From positions 161,161 to 225,160 of the forward strand of contig NZ_JH992926.1 of the NCBI RefSeq assembly GCF_000315425.1: a stretch of 64,000 bases of DNA, written 5' to 3'. Below are positions 36,363-46,000 of the stretch, one piece after another. Made by a program: the position numbers and the translations under genes. This DNA comes from Massilia timonae CCUG 45783. GTDB taxonomy: Bacteria > Pseudomonadota > Gammaproteobacteria > Burkholderiales > Burkholderiaceae_D. Within the stretch, counting starts at the first letter, position 1; the number at the start of each line of letters is the position of its first letter. The notes beneath the pieces were generated by a model. The model saw nothing but the letters and a program-made list of their open reading frames with translations. It ran no database searches and was not told the origin of the DNA.

Positions 36363-36482
36363 TCGGCCCGTTGATCGGCCCGCAAGCATAGAAGTTCTCG
36401 CCGCCGCACGCCCTCCAAAGCGCGCGGCGGTTGCCGCAAACCCGCCGGACGCGTCGCGCCCGGCGACATTTGGAGTACACGC

Positions 36483-38369
36483 ATGAACCAAGCACAGTCC
36501 AGCGCGGGCGCGCAATCGACCCCGCCGCTCATCCTGATCAACGGTTGCTTCAACACGATCGACCGCGAACAGCCCCAGGCCAGCGCGGTCGCCATCCAGG
36601 ACGGCCGCTTCCTGGCCGTGGGCGACACCGGCTACGTGATGCGCCACCGCCGCGACGGCAGCCAGGTGATCGACCTCAATGGCCGCACCGTGGTGCCCGG
36701 CCTGAACGACTCGCACCTGCACCTGATCCGCGGGGGGCTCAACTACAACCTCGAACTGCGCTGGGAAGGCGTGCCGTCGCTGGCTGACGCCCTGCGCATG
36801 CTGAAGGAACAGGCCGACCGCACGCCGCATCCGCAATGGGTAAGGGTGGTGGGCGGCTGGAACGAATTCCAGTTCGCCGAGCGCCGCATGCCGACTCTCG
36901 ACGAAATCAACGCCGCCGCGCCGGATACGCCGGTGTTCATCCTGCACCTGTACGATCGCGCCTTGCTCAATCGCGCGGCCCTGCGCGCGGTCGGCTATAC
37001 GAAAGACACGCCGAATCCCCCGGGCGGCGAAATCGTGCGCGATGGCGCCGGCAACCCGACCGGCATGTTGATCGCGCGTCCGAATGCGATGATCCTGTAC
37101 GCCACCCTGGCCAAGGGCCCCAAGCTGCCCTATGACCTGCAGCTGAACTCGACCCGTCAGTTCATGCGCGAACTGAACCGCCTGGGCCTGACCAGCGCGA
37201 TCGACGCCGGCGGCGGCTTCCAGAACTACCCCGAAGACTACGCCGTCATCGAGGAACTCGACAAGGCCGGCCAGCTCACCATCCGCATCGCCTACAACCT
37301 GTTCACCCAGAACAAGGGCCAGGAACTGGAAGACTTCCAGCGCTGGACCGGCATGGTGACGCCGGGGCAGGGCAGCGACTACTACCGCCACAACGGCGCC
37401 GGCGAGATGCTGGTGTTCTCGGCGGCCGACTTCGAGGATTTCCTGGAGCCGCGGCCCGACCTCGATCCCGGCATGGAAGACGAGCTGGAACGCGTGGTGC
37501 GCCACCTGGTGGCCCAGCGCTGGCCGTTCCGCCTGCATGCCACCTATGACGAATCGATCTCGCGCATGCTCGACGTGTTCGAGAAGGTCAACCGCGACAT
37601 CCCGTTCGACGGCCTGCACTGGATGTTCGACCACTGCGAGACCATCACCCAGCGCAATATCGACCGCGTCGCCGCGCTCGGCGGCGGCATCGCGATCCAG
37701 CACCGCATGGCGTTCCAGGGCGAGTATTTCGTCGACCGTTACGGCGCCGACGCCGCCAAGGCGACGCCGCCGGTGAAGAAGATGCTGGAAACCGGCGTGC
37801 CGGTCGGCGCCGGCACCGACGCCACCCGCGTGGCCAGCTACAACCCGTGGACCTCGCTGTACTGGCTGGTGACCGGACGCACCGTCGGCGGCCTGCCGCT
37901 GTACGGCAGCGCCGGCCACCTGCCGCGCCAGGTCGCGCTGGAACTGTGGACCGCGGGCAGCGCCTGGTTCTCCAGCGAGCAGGAGCGCAAGGGGCGCATC
38001 CGCGAAGGGATGCTGGCCGACCTGGCCGTGCTGTCGCGGGACTTCTTCAGCATCGACGCCGAAGAGATCAAGGCGATCGAATCGGTGCTGACCGTGGTCG
38101 GCGGCCGTATCGTGTACGGCGCCGCCGAATTCACCAGCCTCGGACCGCCGCCGATTCCGGTGTTGCCCGAGTGGTCGCCGGTGAGCAAGGTGCCGGGCCA
38201 TTGGAGGAAGGTCGAGCCGCAGGCGCAGCAGAAGGCGCTGCCGCACCAGTGCAGCGGTCCATGCGGCGTGCATGCCCACAGTCATGACACGGCGCGGCGT
38301 TCGAACATGCCGGTATCCGATTTCAGCGGCTTCTGGGGCGCGCTGGGTTGCAGCTGCTTTGCGTTCTGA
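36483..38369 (+). CDS. Amidohydrolase 3 family (YtcJ-like) enzyme
   Basis: The 628-residue enzyme has the metal site HLHL in GLNDSHLHLIRGG (around residue 78), the later histidines in FRLHATYDES and WMFDHCET, and the catalytic aspartate in VGAGTDATRV. YtcJ-like proteins hydrolyse amides or cyclic amides with unknown natural substrates. The C-terminus adds a tail rich in cysteine and histidine (HQCSGPCGVHAHSHD, and GALGCSCFAF at the end), which could bind metal. The stop lies two bases before the YoaK gene. Confidence 0.9.
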   Translation: MNQAQSSAGAQSTPPLILINGCFNTIDREQPQASAVAIQDGRFLAVGDTGYVMRHRRDGSQVIDLNGRTVVPGLNDSHLHLIRGGLNYNLELRWEGVPSLADALRMLKEQADRTPHPQWVRVVGGWNEFQFAERRMPTLDEINAAAPDTPVFILHLYDRALLNRAALRAVGYTKDTPNPPGGEIVRDGAGNPTGMLIARPNAMILYATLAKGPKLPYDLQLNSTRQFMRELNRLGLTSAIDAGGGFQNYPEDYAVIEELDKAGQLTIRIAYNLFTQNKGQELEDFQRWTGMVTPGQGSDYYRHNGAGEMLVFSAADFEDFLEPRPDLDPGMEDELERVVRHLVAQRWPFRLHATYDESISRMLDVFEKVNRDIPFDGLHWMFDHCETITQRNIDRVAALGGGIAIQHRMAFQGEYFVDRYGADAAKATPPVKKMLETGVPVGAGTDATRVASYNPWTSLYWLVTGRTVGGLPLYGSAGHLPRQVALELWTAGSAWFSSEQERKGRIREGMLADLAVLSRDFFSIDAEEIKAIESVLTVVGGRIVYGAAEFTSLGPPPIPVLPEWSPVSKVPGHWRKVEPQAQQKALPHQCSGPCGVHAHSHDTARRSNMPVSDFSGFWGALGCSCFAF

Positions 38370-38371
38370 CG

Positions 38372-39064
38372 ATGGCGACTACATCTCCATCGCGCCTGCA
38401 GGGCTTCAATATGGGCTTCCTCGGCGGCTATGTCGACACCCTGGGCTTCATCGGCCTGTTCGGCCTGTTCACGGCCCACGTCACCGGCAACTTCGTGCTG
38501 CTCGGCGCTTCGCTGGCCGATCCGGCGAACATTCCGTCGCTGCTGAAGATCCTGGCCTTCCCGGCCTTCATCCTCGGCATCGCCGCGGCGCGCCTGCTGG
38601 TGGCGTCGTGCGAGCGGCGTGGCGTCGATGCGCACCGGCCCTCGTACCTGCTGCAGCTGGTCCTGTTGATCGGCTTCATGGCCTGCGGCATGCTGTCCGA
38701 GCCGGTGGCGCGCGACATGTCGGCGCTGGCCATGGCGGCCGGCCTGCTCGGCACCGCGGCGATGGGCGCCCACAGCGCGGCCAGCAAGCTGCTGCTGGCC
38801 CACCTGGCGCCGACCTCGATGATGACCGGGAACGTGACCCAGCTGGTGATCGATACCGTCGACCAGCTGCGCGGCGCCGGCGACGCCGCCACCACGGCGC
38901 GCTGCAGCAAGTTCTTCTGGCCGCTGTTCGGCTTCGCGATCGGCTGCGCGGCGGGCGCCTTCCTGTTCCTGGCGGCCGGCTTCGTGGCCTTGACCGTGCC
39001 GGTGGCGATCCTGTGCCTGCACCTGCTGCGGCCCGGCCTGGACGGCGCTCGGGCAACGGCATGA
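38372..39064 (+). CDS. YoaK (DUF1275) family membrane protein
   Basis: The 230-residue protein has six membrane segments and the family start FLGGYVDTLGFIGLFGLFTAH followed by VTGNFVLLGASLA. The function of DUF1275 is unknown. The ATG at 38372 is two bases after the amidohydrolase stop, so the two are coupled. It overlaps the following TMEM175-like gene by four bases (ATGA). Confidence 0.9.
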   Translation: MATTSPSRLQGFNMGFLGGYVDTLGFIGLFGLFTAHVTGNFVLLGASLADPANIPSLLKILAFPAFILGIAAARLLVASCERRGVDAHRPSYLLQLVLLIGFMACGMLSEPVARDMSALAMAAGLLGTAAMGAHSAASKLLLAHLAPTSMMTGNVTQLVIDTVDQLRGAGDAATTARCSKFFWPLFGFAIGCAAGAFLFLAAGFVALTVPVAILCLHLLRPGLDGARATA

Positions 39065-39621
39065 CCAAGACCCGCCTGGAGGCGTTCAGCGACGGCGTGA
39101 TCGCCGTCATCCTCACCATCATGGTGCTGGAGCTGACGCCCCCGCACGGCACGGCCGTCGGCGACATGCTGGCGGTCGTGCCGGGCTGGTTGCGCTATGC
39201 CCTGAGTTTCGTCTACGTCGGCATCTACTGGGTCAACCACCATGCGCTGTTCGAGCGCGTGGAACGGGTCGACTGGGCGACGCTGTGGGCCAACCTGCAC
39301 CTGCTGTTCTGGATGTCGCTGATCCCGTTCGTGACCGCCTGGGTGGCCGAACACCCGACGGCCCCGGCGCCGGTGGCCCTGTACGGCGTGGTGCTGTTCC
39401 TGTGCTCGGTGTCCTTCATGCTGCTGTCGTGGCGCCTGGGGACGCTGGCCGGCCTGGATCAGGCCCACACCTGGCAGAACGCCAAGAACCGGCTGTCGCT
39501 GGCCATGTACGCGCTGGCGGTGGTGGTGGCGCTGTGGCACCCGCCGCTGGCGGCGGTGATCCACGTGCTGCTGGCGGCGCTGTGGCTGGTGCCGAACCGG
39601 ATCGAACGCGGGCAGTCCTGA
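39061..39621 (+). CDS. TMEM175-family (DUF1211) membrane protein
   Basis: The 186-residue protein starts with RLEAFSDGVIAVILTIMVLE, the FSD signature of TMEM175 potassium channels, and has about six membrane segments. Bacterial members conduct potassium and related cations. It is the last gene of the run XapX, hydrolase, amidohydrolase, YoaK and TMEM175. Confidence 0.9.
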   Translation: MTKTRLEAFSDGVIAVILTIMVLELTPPHGTAVGDMLAVVPGWLRYALSFVYVGIYWVNHHALFERVERVDWATLWANLHLLFWMSLIPFVTAWVAEHPTAPAPVALYGVVLFLCSVSFMLLSWRLGTLAGLDQAHTWQNAKNRLSLAMYALAVVVALWHPPLAAVIHVLLAALWLVPNRIERGQS

Positions 39622-39685
39622 CTGGACGCCGCGTGGCGGCGCTGGCATGATGCCGTCGCCAGCCAAGAACAAGAAGAGGAGCACC

Positions 39686-40318
39686 GTGAACAGTCAACAG
39701 CGCACCATCGATGTCCTGATCGCCGACGACCATCCCCTGATGCGTGAGGGGATCGCGGCCGTGATCTCCAGCCAGCCCGACATGCGGGTGGCGGGCGAGG
39801 CGGCCGACGGCCTGGAGGCCGTCGCGCTTTACCGCAAGCTGCGGCCCGACGTCACCCTGATCGACCTGCAGATGCCGCACCTGAACGGCATGGATGCGAT
39901 TGCCGCGATCCGCGCCGAATTCCCCCAGGCCTGCCTGGCCATCCTGACCACCTTCCGCGGCGACGCCCGCGCCATGCAGGCGATCAAGAGCGGCGCCCAG
40001 GGCTACCTGCTCAAGAGCTCCCTGCGCAAGGAACTGACCGACGCGATCCGCATGCTGGCCGCCGGCCACCGTTACATCCCCTCCGAGATCGCCGGCGAGC
40101 TGGCGCGCCACCTGGGCCAGGAAAGCCTGACGGTGCGCGAGCTGCAGGTGCTGGAGCTGATCGCCCGCGGCAACGGCAACAAGCAGATCGGGGCCGCCCT
40201 GAACCTGTCCGAAGACACGGTCAAGGGCCACCTGCGCAGCATCATGGACAAGCTGGGCGCCAATAATCGCACCCATGCGGTGACCATCGGCATCGAGCGC
40301 GGGTTCCTCGAAATCTGA
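39686..40318 (+). CDS. LuxR-family response regulator (NarL type), orphan
   Basis: The 210-residue protein has a receiver domain (DDH at 13-15, phospho-acceptor aspartate in VTLIDLQMPHLNG, lysine in GYLLKSS) and a LuxR helix-turn-helix (LTVRELQVLELIARGNGNKQ, about 149-168). GTG 39686 behind AGAGGAG is chosen as start. No histidine kinase lies next to it, so the partner is elsewhere. Confidence 0.9.
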   Translation: MNSQQRTIDVLIADDHPLMREGIAAVISSQPDMRVAGEAADGLEAVALYRKLRPDVTLIDLQMPHLNGMDAIAAIRAEFPQACLAILTTFRGDARAMQAIKSGAQGYLLKSSLRKELTDAIRMLAAGHRYIPSEIAGELARHLGQESLTVRELQVLELIARGNGNKQIGAALNLSEDTVKGHLRSIMDKLGANNRTHAVTIGIERGFLEI

Positions 40319-40448
40319 CCGGGACTGACCGCGACAGCAGATTTCTGCAATACGGCCGGGCACTGCGTTTGCCAGAATCGATGACGGTTGCGGCGCCGGA
40401 CTGCCCGGTGTGCACACCGACTTCGATAACGAACCTGGAGCACGCAGA

Positions 40449-40914
40449 ATGAGCAAGAACCCTACGCTTAGCAAGAAAACCGCCAATCATGGCGTCCCAT
40501 GGGAATCCATCTACGGCTACAGCCAGGCGGTGCAGGTCAAGGACGTGGTCTACCTGTCCGGCCAGCTGGGGCACGACAAGGACGGCCGACTGGTCGCGCC
40601 TGCGCCGCTCGACGCCCAGGGCCGGCCAACTGACTTCGGCGGCATGGAAGAACAGATGCGCCAGACCTTACCGCAATGCGGTCGACCTGCTGGCCCGATT
40701 TGGCGCGACCCTCGACGACGTCGTCGAGGAAACGCTGTACGTGCTGGACGTCGCCGCTGCCTTTGCCGTGGCAGGCAAGGTCAGGAAAGAATTCTACGGC
40801 ATGGACCAACCACAATGCGCGAGCAACCTCATCGGCGTCACGCGCCTTGCATTGCCGCCACAACTGATCGAGGTAACCTTCCGAGCGGTACTCCCGGACG
40901 CCGGCGCGGCCTGA
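40449..40914 (+). pseudogene. RidA-family gene with a one-base frameshift
   Basis: The first 73 codons (MSKNPTLSKKTANHGVPWES onward, with VYLSGQLGHDKDGRLVAP) and the remaining 82 codons (RNAVDLLARFGATLDDVVEE and so on, with LIGVTRLALPPQLIEVTF) belong to one RidA/YjgF protein, which deaminates reactive enamines or imines. They lie in different frames, joined at CAGACCTTACCGCAATG. Removing one T at 40668-40669 restores a single frame of about 154 codons. It is either a recent knockout or a sequencing error. Confidence 0.8.
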
Positions 40915-40922
40915 ACCCGCCC

Positions 40923-40940
40923 CCCCCACTTTAGTGGGGG
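40923..40940 (+). terminator. C/G-run hairpin after the RidA-family gene
   Basis: CCCCCACT (40923-40930) and AGTGGGGG (40933-40940) are exact reverse complements; a realistic hairpin has a four-base loop. It is followed by further G-runs and then CCCTATCTTG. It may stop the RidA-family transcript. Confidence 0.4.
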
Positions 40941-41033
40941 TAGGCGGGGGCCCTATCTTGTCTGTGCAACATCTCCAGCGGGCGGCAACATTCTGCCCAG
41001 ATCGTCTCGAACACGACCACCATGGAGAGCACC

Positions 41034-41513
41034 ATGCAGACCGCGCTATCGATCCCCGTCGCCCTTTCTTTCCAGCCCGCCGCCGGGGGCCAAGCCGCCA
41101 AACCCTGCCACGGCGGCCTGCCGCGCTGGCAGGTCAGGCGGATCACCGACTACATCGACGCCAACCTGGGCGCCACCCTGCGCACGGCCAGCCTGGCGGC
41201 GACACTGGGCCTGAGCGTCAGCCATTTCACGCGCGCCTTCAAGCACAGCGTCGGCGTGCCGCCGCGCATGTACGTGATCCGGCGCCGGCTGGCGGCGGCC
41301 TGCGAGGCGATGGTCAGCTCGGACACGCCGCTCACGACCATCGCCCACGCCCATGGTTTCTGCGACCAGTCGCATTTCACCCGCACCTTCCACGAGGTGA
41401 TCGGCCTGTCGCCCCACGTCTGGCGCTGCCTGCACCGGCCGGGCGTCGGCGTCGATCCGTACGAAAGCGAACAGAAGCGCACGATCGAAGCGGATATGGT
41501 GGAGACTGCCTAA
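41034..41513 (+). CDS. AraC-family transcriptional regulator
   Basis: The 159-residue protein is little more than the AraC double helix-turn-helix (about residues 35-140): LRTASLAATLGLSVSHFTRA and TTIAHAHGFCDQSHFTRTFH. It lacks the usual ligand domain. ATG 41034 follows GGAG with a six-base spacer and is preferred to the in-frame ATG at 41022. The following DedA gene begins 16 bases after it, so they may share a transcript. Confidence 0.88.
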   Translation: MQTALSIPVALSFQPAAGGQAAKPCHGGLPRWQVRRITDYIDANLGATLRTASLAATLGLSVSHFTRAFKHSVGVPPRMYVIRRRLAAACEAMVSSDTPLTTIAHAHGFCDQSHFTRTFHEVIGLSPHVWRCLHRPGVGVDPYESEQKRTIEADMVETA

Positions 41514-41529
41514 CCAGTGGGAGTGCCCC

Positions 41530-42138
41530 GTGTTCGATTTCATCACCGAATTCATGCAGAGCGGCGGCTATCTGGCCGTGTTCGCCTTGATGGCGCTGGA
41601 AAATATCTTCCCGCCAATCCCGTCCGAGCTGATCATGCCGTTCGCCGGCTTCGTGGCGGCGCGCGGCGACCTGAACGTGATCGGCGTGCTGATCGCCGGC
41701 ACCGCCGGCTCGGTGGCCGGGGCCTTGCCCTGGTATTACGCCGGCAAGGTCTACGGCAAGGAGCGACTGGAAAAATTCGCCGACAAGCATGCGCGCTGGA
41801 TGACCGTCACCCACGGCGACATCGAGCATGCGATGGATTCATTCGAGAAACATGGGCGCAAGGTCGTGCTGTTCGGACGCCTGATCCCGGCCATCCGCAC
41901 CCTGATCTCGGTCCCGGCCGGCCTTGCCGGCATGCCGATGGGGCAGTTCCTGCTGTATTCGACCGTCGGCTCGCTGGTCTGGACCGGCATCCTGACCGGC
42001 GCCGGCTATATGCTCGAAAGCCAGTACGAACGGGTGGCGCAGTATGTCGATCCAGTGTCGAAGGCGATCCTGATCGGCCTGCTCGGCTGGTACCTGTACC
42101 GGGTCGCGACCTTCAAGAAGCGGGCGAAGGCCCAGTAA
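41530..42138 (+). CDS. DedA-family membrane protein
   Basis: The 202-residue protein has the DedA fold (LENIFPPIPSELIMPFAGF near the N-terminus and FGRLIPAIRTLISVPAGLAG near residue 115). DedA proteins flip undecaprenyl phosphate or other lipids and support envelope integrity. Translation starts at GTG 41530. It converges on the diguanylate cyclase gene, with three bases between the stops. Confidence 0.92.
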   Translation: MFDFITEFMQSGGYLAVFALMALENIFPPIPSELIMPFAGFVAARGDLNVIGVLIAGTAGSVAGALPWYYAGKVYGKERLEKFADKHARWMTVTHGDIEHAMDSFEKHGRKVVLFGRLIPAIRTLISVPAGLAGMPMGQFLLYSTVGSLVWTGILTGAGYMLESQYERVAQYVDPVSKAILIGLLGWYLYRVATFKKRAKAQ

Positions 42139-42141
42139 TCT

Positions 42142-43065
42142 TCAGACGGCGGCGCCGCCGTCGCGCCACCAGACCTGGTTGCGACCGTTCTGCTTGGCGC
42201 GGTACAGCTCGGCATCGGCCGCCTCGAACAGCTCGGCTTGCTGTTCGTCGCTGTCCGGATCGACCGTGGCGCCGCCGATGCTCACCGTCAGCAGCGGCGC
42301 CACGCTCGACGCCTCGTGCGCGATGTTCAGGGCGGCCACCGCCTCGCGCACCCCTTCGGCCACCCGGCGCGCGTCGAGCGTGTCGGTGTCGGGCATCAGG
42401 AGCAGCAATTCCTCGCCGCCGTAGCGCGCCGCCAGGTCGCCCGGGCGGCGCATGGCGGCGCCGGCCACCCGCGCCACCGAGCGCAGCGCGCGGTCGCCGG
42501 CCGGGTGGCCGTAGCGGTCGTTGAACTGCTTGAAGGCGTCGATGTCGAGCAGGGCCAGCGACAGCGGCCGGCTCGAGCGCCGCGCGCGCTGCCATTCGAG
42601 GTTGTACATCTCGTCGAAGCGGCGCCGGTTGGCCAGTTCGGTCAGGCCGTCGATGTTCGCCAGCCGTTCCAGCATGCGGCGCTGGCGCACCACCTGCAGG
42701 TGCAGCGCCACGCGCGCCATCACCACGGTCTGGTTGAAGGGCTTGACGATATAGTCCGAGGCGCCCATCTTGAGGCCGTTGGCCTCGTCTTCGGGGCGGT
42801 CGAGGCCCGAAATGAAGATCACCGAGATCTGGGCCGTCCGCGGGTCGTCGCGCAGGCTGCGCAGCACGGCGTAGCCGTCCATGTCGGGCATCATCACGTC
42901 CAGCAGGATCAGGTCGGGCAGGTGGCGCGCGGCGCGCTCCAGGGTCTGGGCGCCGTTACGGGCCAGCAGCACCGTGTATTCGGGCTTGAGCAATTCGCCC
43001 AGCACTTCGCGGTTGATGGCGTCGTCGTCCGCCACCAGGACTTTCTGCGTCTCCACTACGTTCAT
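42142..43065 (-). CDS. Response regulator with GGDEF domain (diguanylate cyclase)
   Basis: The 307-residue protein has a receiver (DDD at 13-15, phospho-acceptor in ILLDVMMPDMDG, lysine in DYIVKPF) and a GGDEF domain with RYGGEELLLL. The active-site motif GGEEL is of the catalytic type, and RPGD five residues before it is a feedback I-site, so it should make c-di-GMP and be product-inhibited. Its ATG overlaps the stop of the upstream hybrid kinase by four bases, which makes it the likely output of that kinase. Confidence 0.95.
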   Translation of the reverse strand: MNVVETQKVLVADDDAINREVLGELLKPEYTVLLARNGAQTLERAARHLPDLILLDVMMPDMDGYAVLRSLRDDPRTAQISVIFISGLDRPEDEANGLKMGASDYIVKPFNQTVVMARVALHLQVVRQRRMLERLANIDGLTELANRRRFDEMYNLEWQRARRSSRPLSLALLDIDAFKQFNDRYGHPAGDRALRSVARVAGAAMRRPGDLAARYGGEELLLLMPDTDTLDARRVAEGVREAVAALNIAHEASSVAPLLTVSIGGATVDPDSDEQQAELFEAADAELYRAKQNGRNQVWWRDGGAAV

Positions 43066-46000
43066 CGGCTGCTTTCGAGGCTGAGGCTGGGGCTCAGGCT
43101 ATGACTGAGGTCGAGTTGCGTCGCCAGCGCGGACAGCGGCGCCAACGCGGCAGCATACTCGATATCGGCGACCGCGCGCCGCACGCCATCGAGCGCGGCG
43201 TCGTACAGGTTCGGGTCGACGCTCACCGCGAGCAGGGCCTCGAGCTGCGCCAGCGCGTCCTCGGCGCGCGCGTCGTCATTGCGCAGGTGGCGGTCGAGGC
43301 GCGCGATGACGGCCGCCAGCGCCTCGGGATCGCTCGGTTTCGGCAGGGTGGCGGCGGCCAGCTGGGCCAGGCCCGCCAGCACCGATTCGGCGGCCGTCAC
43401 CAGCGCCGGCACCTGGGTGCCGACCCGTTCCAGCTGGCCGGCGCGCAGGTCCTGCTCGAGCCGGCTGGCGGCGCCGGCCAGTTCGAAGGCGCCGACGTAG
43501 GCCGCGCTCGACTTCAGGTTGTGCGCCAGCGCCTGCAGGCGCGGGTGGTCGCCGGCCGCCAGCGCGTCGCGCAGGATGCGCGGCGCGGCGGCGTATTCCC
43601 GCACGAAGCTGCCGGCGCGCTTTTCCAGGCGGCGGCGCTGGCCGTCGACCTTGTCCAGGGCCAGGCGCCAGTCGATGCCGGGCACCGCCGGCAGCGCCGC
43701 CGCAGCGGGGTCCGGCTCCCGGCGCGCGGCCTGCGGCGCGGCGGCGCCCTGGCTGCCCTCGGGCGCCGGGCGTCCCTCGAGGCGCGCCGGATCGATCCAC
43801 TTGAGCAGGGTGCAGAACAGCAGGTCGGGATCGATCGGCTTGGTCACGTGGTCGTTCATGCCGGCCAGCCGGCTCAATGCGCGGTCGCTGGCCAGCGCAT
43901 GCGCCGTCATCGCCACGATCGGCAGTTCGCGCAGGCGCGCGTCGAGGCGGATCTCGCGGGTGGCCGTGAGGCCGTCCATCTCGGGCATCTGGATGTCCAT
44001 CAGCACCAGGTCGTAGTCGCCGGCGCGCGCCATGCGCACCGCCTCCACGCCGTTGAAGGCGACGTCCACCTGCATGCGGGCGGCGGCCATGAACTCGAGC
44101 GCCACCTCGCGGTTGTTGGCATTGTCCTCGGCGAGCAGGATGCGGGCGCCGTCCAGGCGCGGCAGGTCGGCCATGGCCGGCAAATATTTTTCCATAGGTT
44201 CGAAGGGGCCGAGCTGCGGGTGCAGGGCTTGCAGCAGGCTGTGATAGAGCAGGGCGGGACCGACCGGCTTGTGCAGGAAGGCGTCGACCGGCAGTTCGCC
44301 TTCCTCTTCCATCACGGTCTCGCGGGTGCAGGCCGAGATCATCAGGATCGCGGGCGGCGGGCAGTCGTGCCCGTGTTCTTGCGCACAGCGGCGGATGCGG
44401 CGGATCGTCTCCATCCCGTCCAGCCCCGGCATCAGGTAGTCCATCAGCACGACCTGGTAGGGCTGGCCGGCGGCCTCGGCGCGGCCCAGCAACGCCAGGC
44501 AATCCTCGCCCGAGGCCGCGGCGTCGGCGCGCATGCCGAGGCCGGCCAGCATCTCGGACAGCGCGCCGCGGGCGCTGGCGCTGTCGTCCACCACCAGCGC
44601 GCGCACGTCCTGCAGCAGGGCCTGGCGCACGGTGGAGGCGGCGGCGGTCGCCTGGCCGTCGGCGATCCCGAGCGGCACGCTGAAGGTGAAGCGGCTGCCC
44701 TTGCGCGGCGCGCTGCGCACCGCGATGTCGCCACCCATGAGTTCCACCAGCTGGCGCGAGATCGACAGGCCAAGCCCGGTGCCGCCATACTTGCGGGTGG
44801 TCGAGCTGTCGGCCTGGCTGAACGACTGGAACAGGCGCCCGATGGCTTCCTCGGTCATGCCGATGCCGGTGTCGCTGACCGAGAACGCCAGCGTCACGCG
44901 TCCGGCCACGGTCTTGACCGCCTCGACCGCCACCACGATCTCGCCATGCTCGGTGAACTTGACGGCGTTGCCGGTCAGGTTGATCAGGACCTGGCCCAGG
45001 CGCAGCGGGTCGCCGACCAGTTGCGTCGGCACGCCCGGCCCGACCCGGAACACGAGTTCGAGGCCCTTGGCCTCGGCCTTCACCGCGGTGAGGCTGGACA
45101 GGTGTTCGAGCAGCTCGTCCAGGTCGAACTGCACTTCCTCGAGGTGCAGTTTGCCGGCCTCGATGCGCGAGAAGTCGAGGATGTCGTTGATGATGCCCAT
45201 CAGGTGTTCGCCCGCGCCGAGGATCTTGCCCAGGTAGTTGCGCAAGGCGGGCGCCGGCTCGCTCATCAGGGCCAGCCGGCTCATGCCGATGATCGCGTTC
45301 ATCGGGGTGCGGATCTCATGGCTCATATTGGCCAGGAATTCGGACTTCATGCGGGTGCTGGCTTCGGCGCGCAGCATCGCTTCCCGGATCGCCTTGGTGC
45401 GCAGGCCCAGGATGCGCATGAAGACCAGCATGTCGAAGGTGCTGCCGAACACCAGCGCGTGCATGGTCCAGAAGTTGGCCGGCAGCCTGCCGTTGATCAG
45501 CAGGGCGGTGATCAAGGCGCAGGCGAAGGCGCCGGCCCAGCCGATCAGGAAATAGGTGCCGACCATGTCGCCGTTGCGTGCGCGGCGGAAGGCGCCGGGC
45601 AGGCCGAGCAGCATCGGCATGATGCCGAGCGTGCCGACGATCATGACCAGGTAGCGATGGCTGATCAGGCCGAAGCCGAAGCCGAGCGCCGTCACCACGC
45701 ACAGCGCCGCCAGCGTCTTCATCAGCACACTGAAGATGCGGTCGCGCCCGGGGCGGGCCAGCGACTGCTCGACGAACAGGTAGGCGCCGCATGACGCCAG
45801 GATCGAGGCGAGGCCGGCCCCGTGTTCGAGCAGCCAGGCGTTGCCGGGCCAGACGTACTGGCCGGCGATGCCGAACCAGGCGGCCGAGTACACGGTGACC
45901 CCGGCCGCCAGCAGCGCGTATTTGCCGAACAGGTGGTCGCGCAGCGTGATCCATTGGCCGATCGCGTACAGAAACAGGGTGATGCGCAGGCCCAGCAGCA

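Noticed and set aside
35646..38285. 879-codon minus-strand open frame
   Set aside because: It is antisense to the hydrolase and amidohydrolase genes and has no recognisable domain.
38340..38372. Possible selenocysteine TGA at the end of the amidohydrolase
   Set aside because: The TGA is followed two bases later by the YoaK start and the homologous tail ends there; no SECIS-like hairpin was seen.
40660..40680. Programmed frameshift in the RidA-family gene
   Set aside because: The site is not a slippery heptamer and RidA proteins are not known to use frameshifting.
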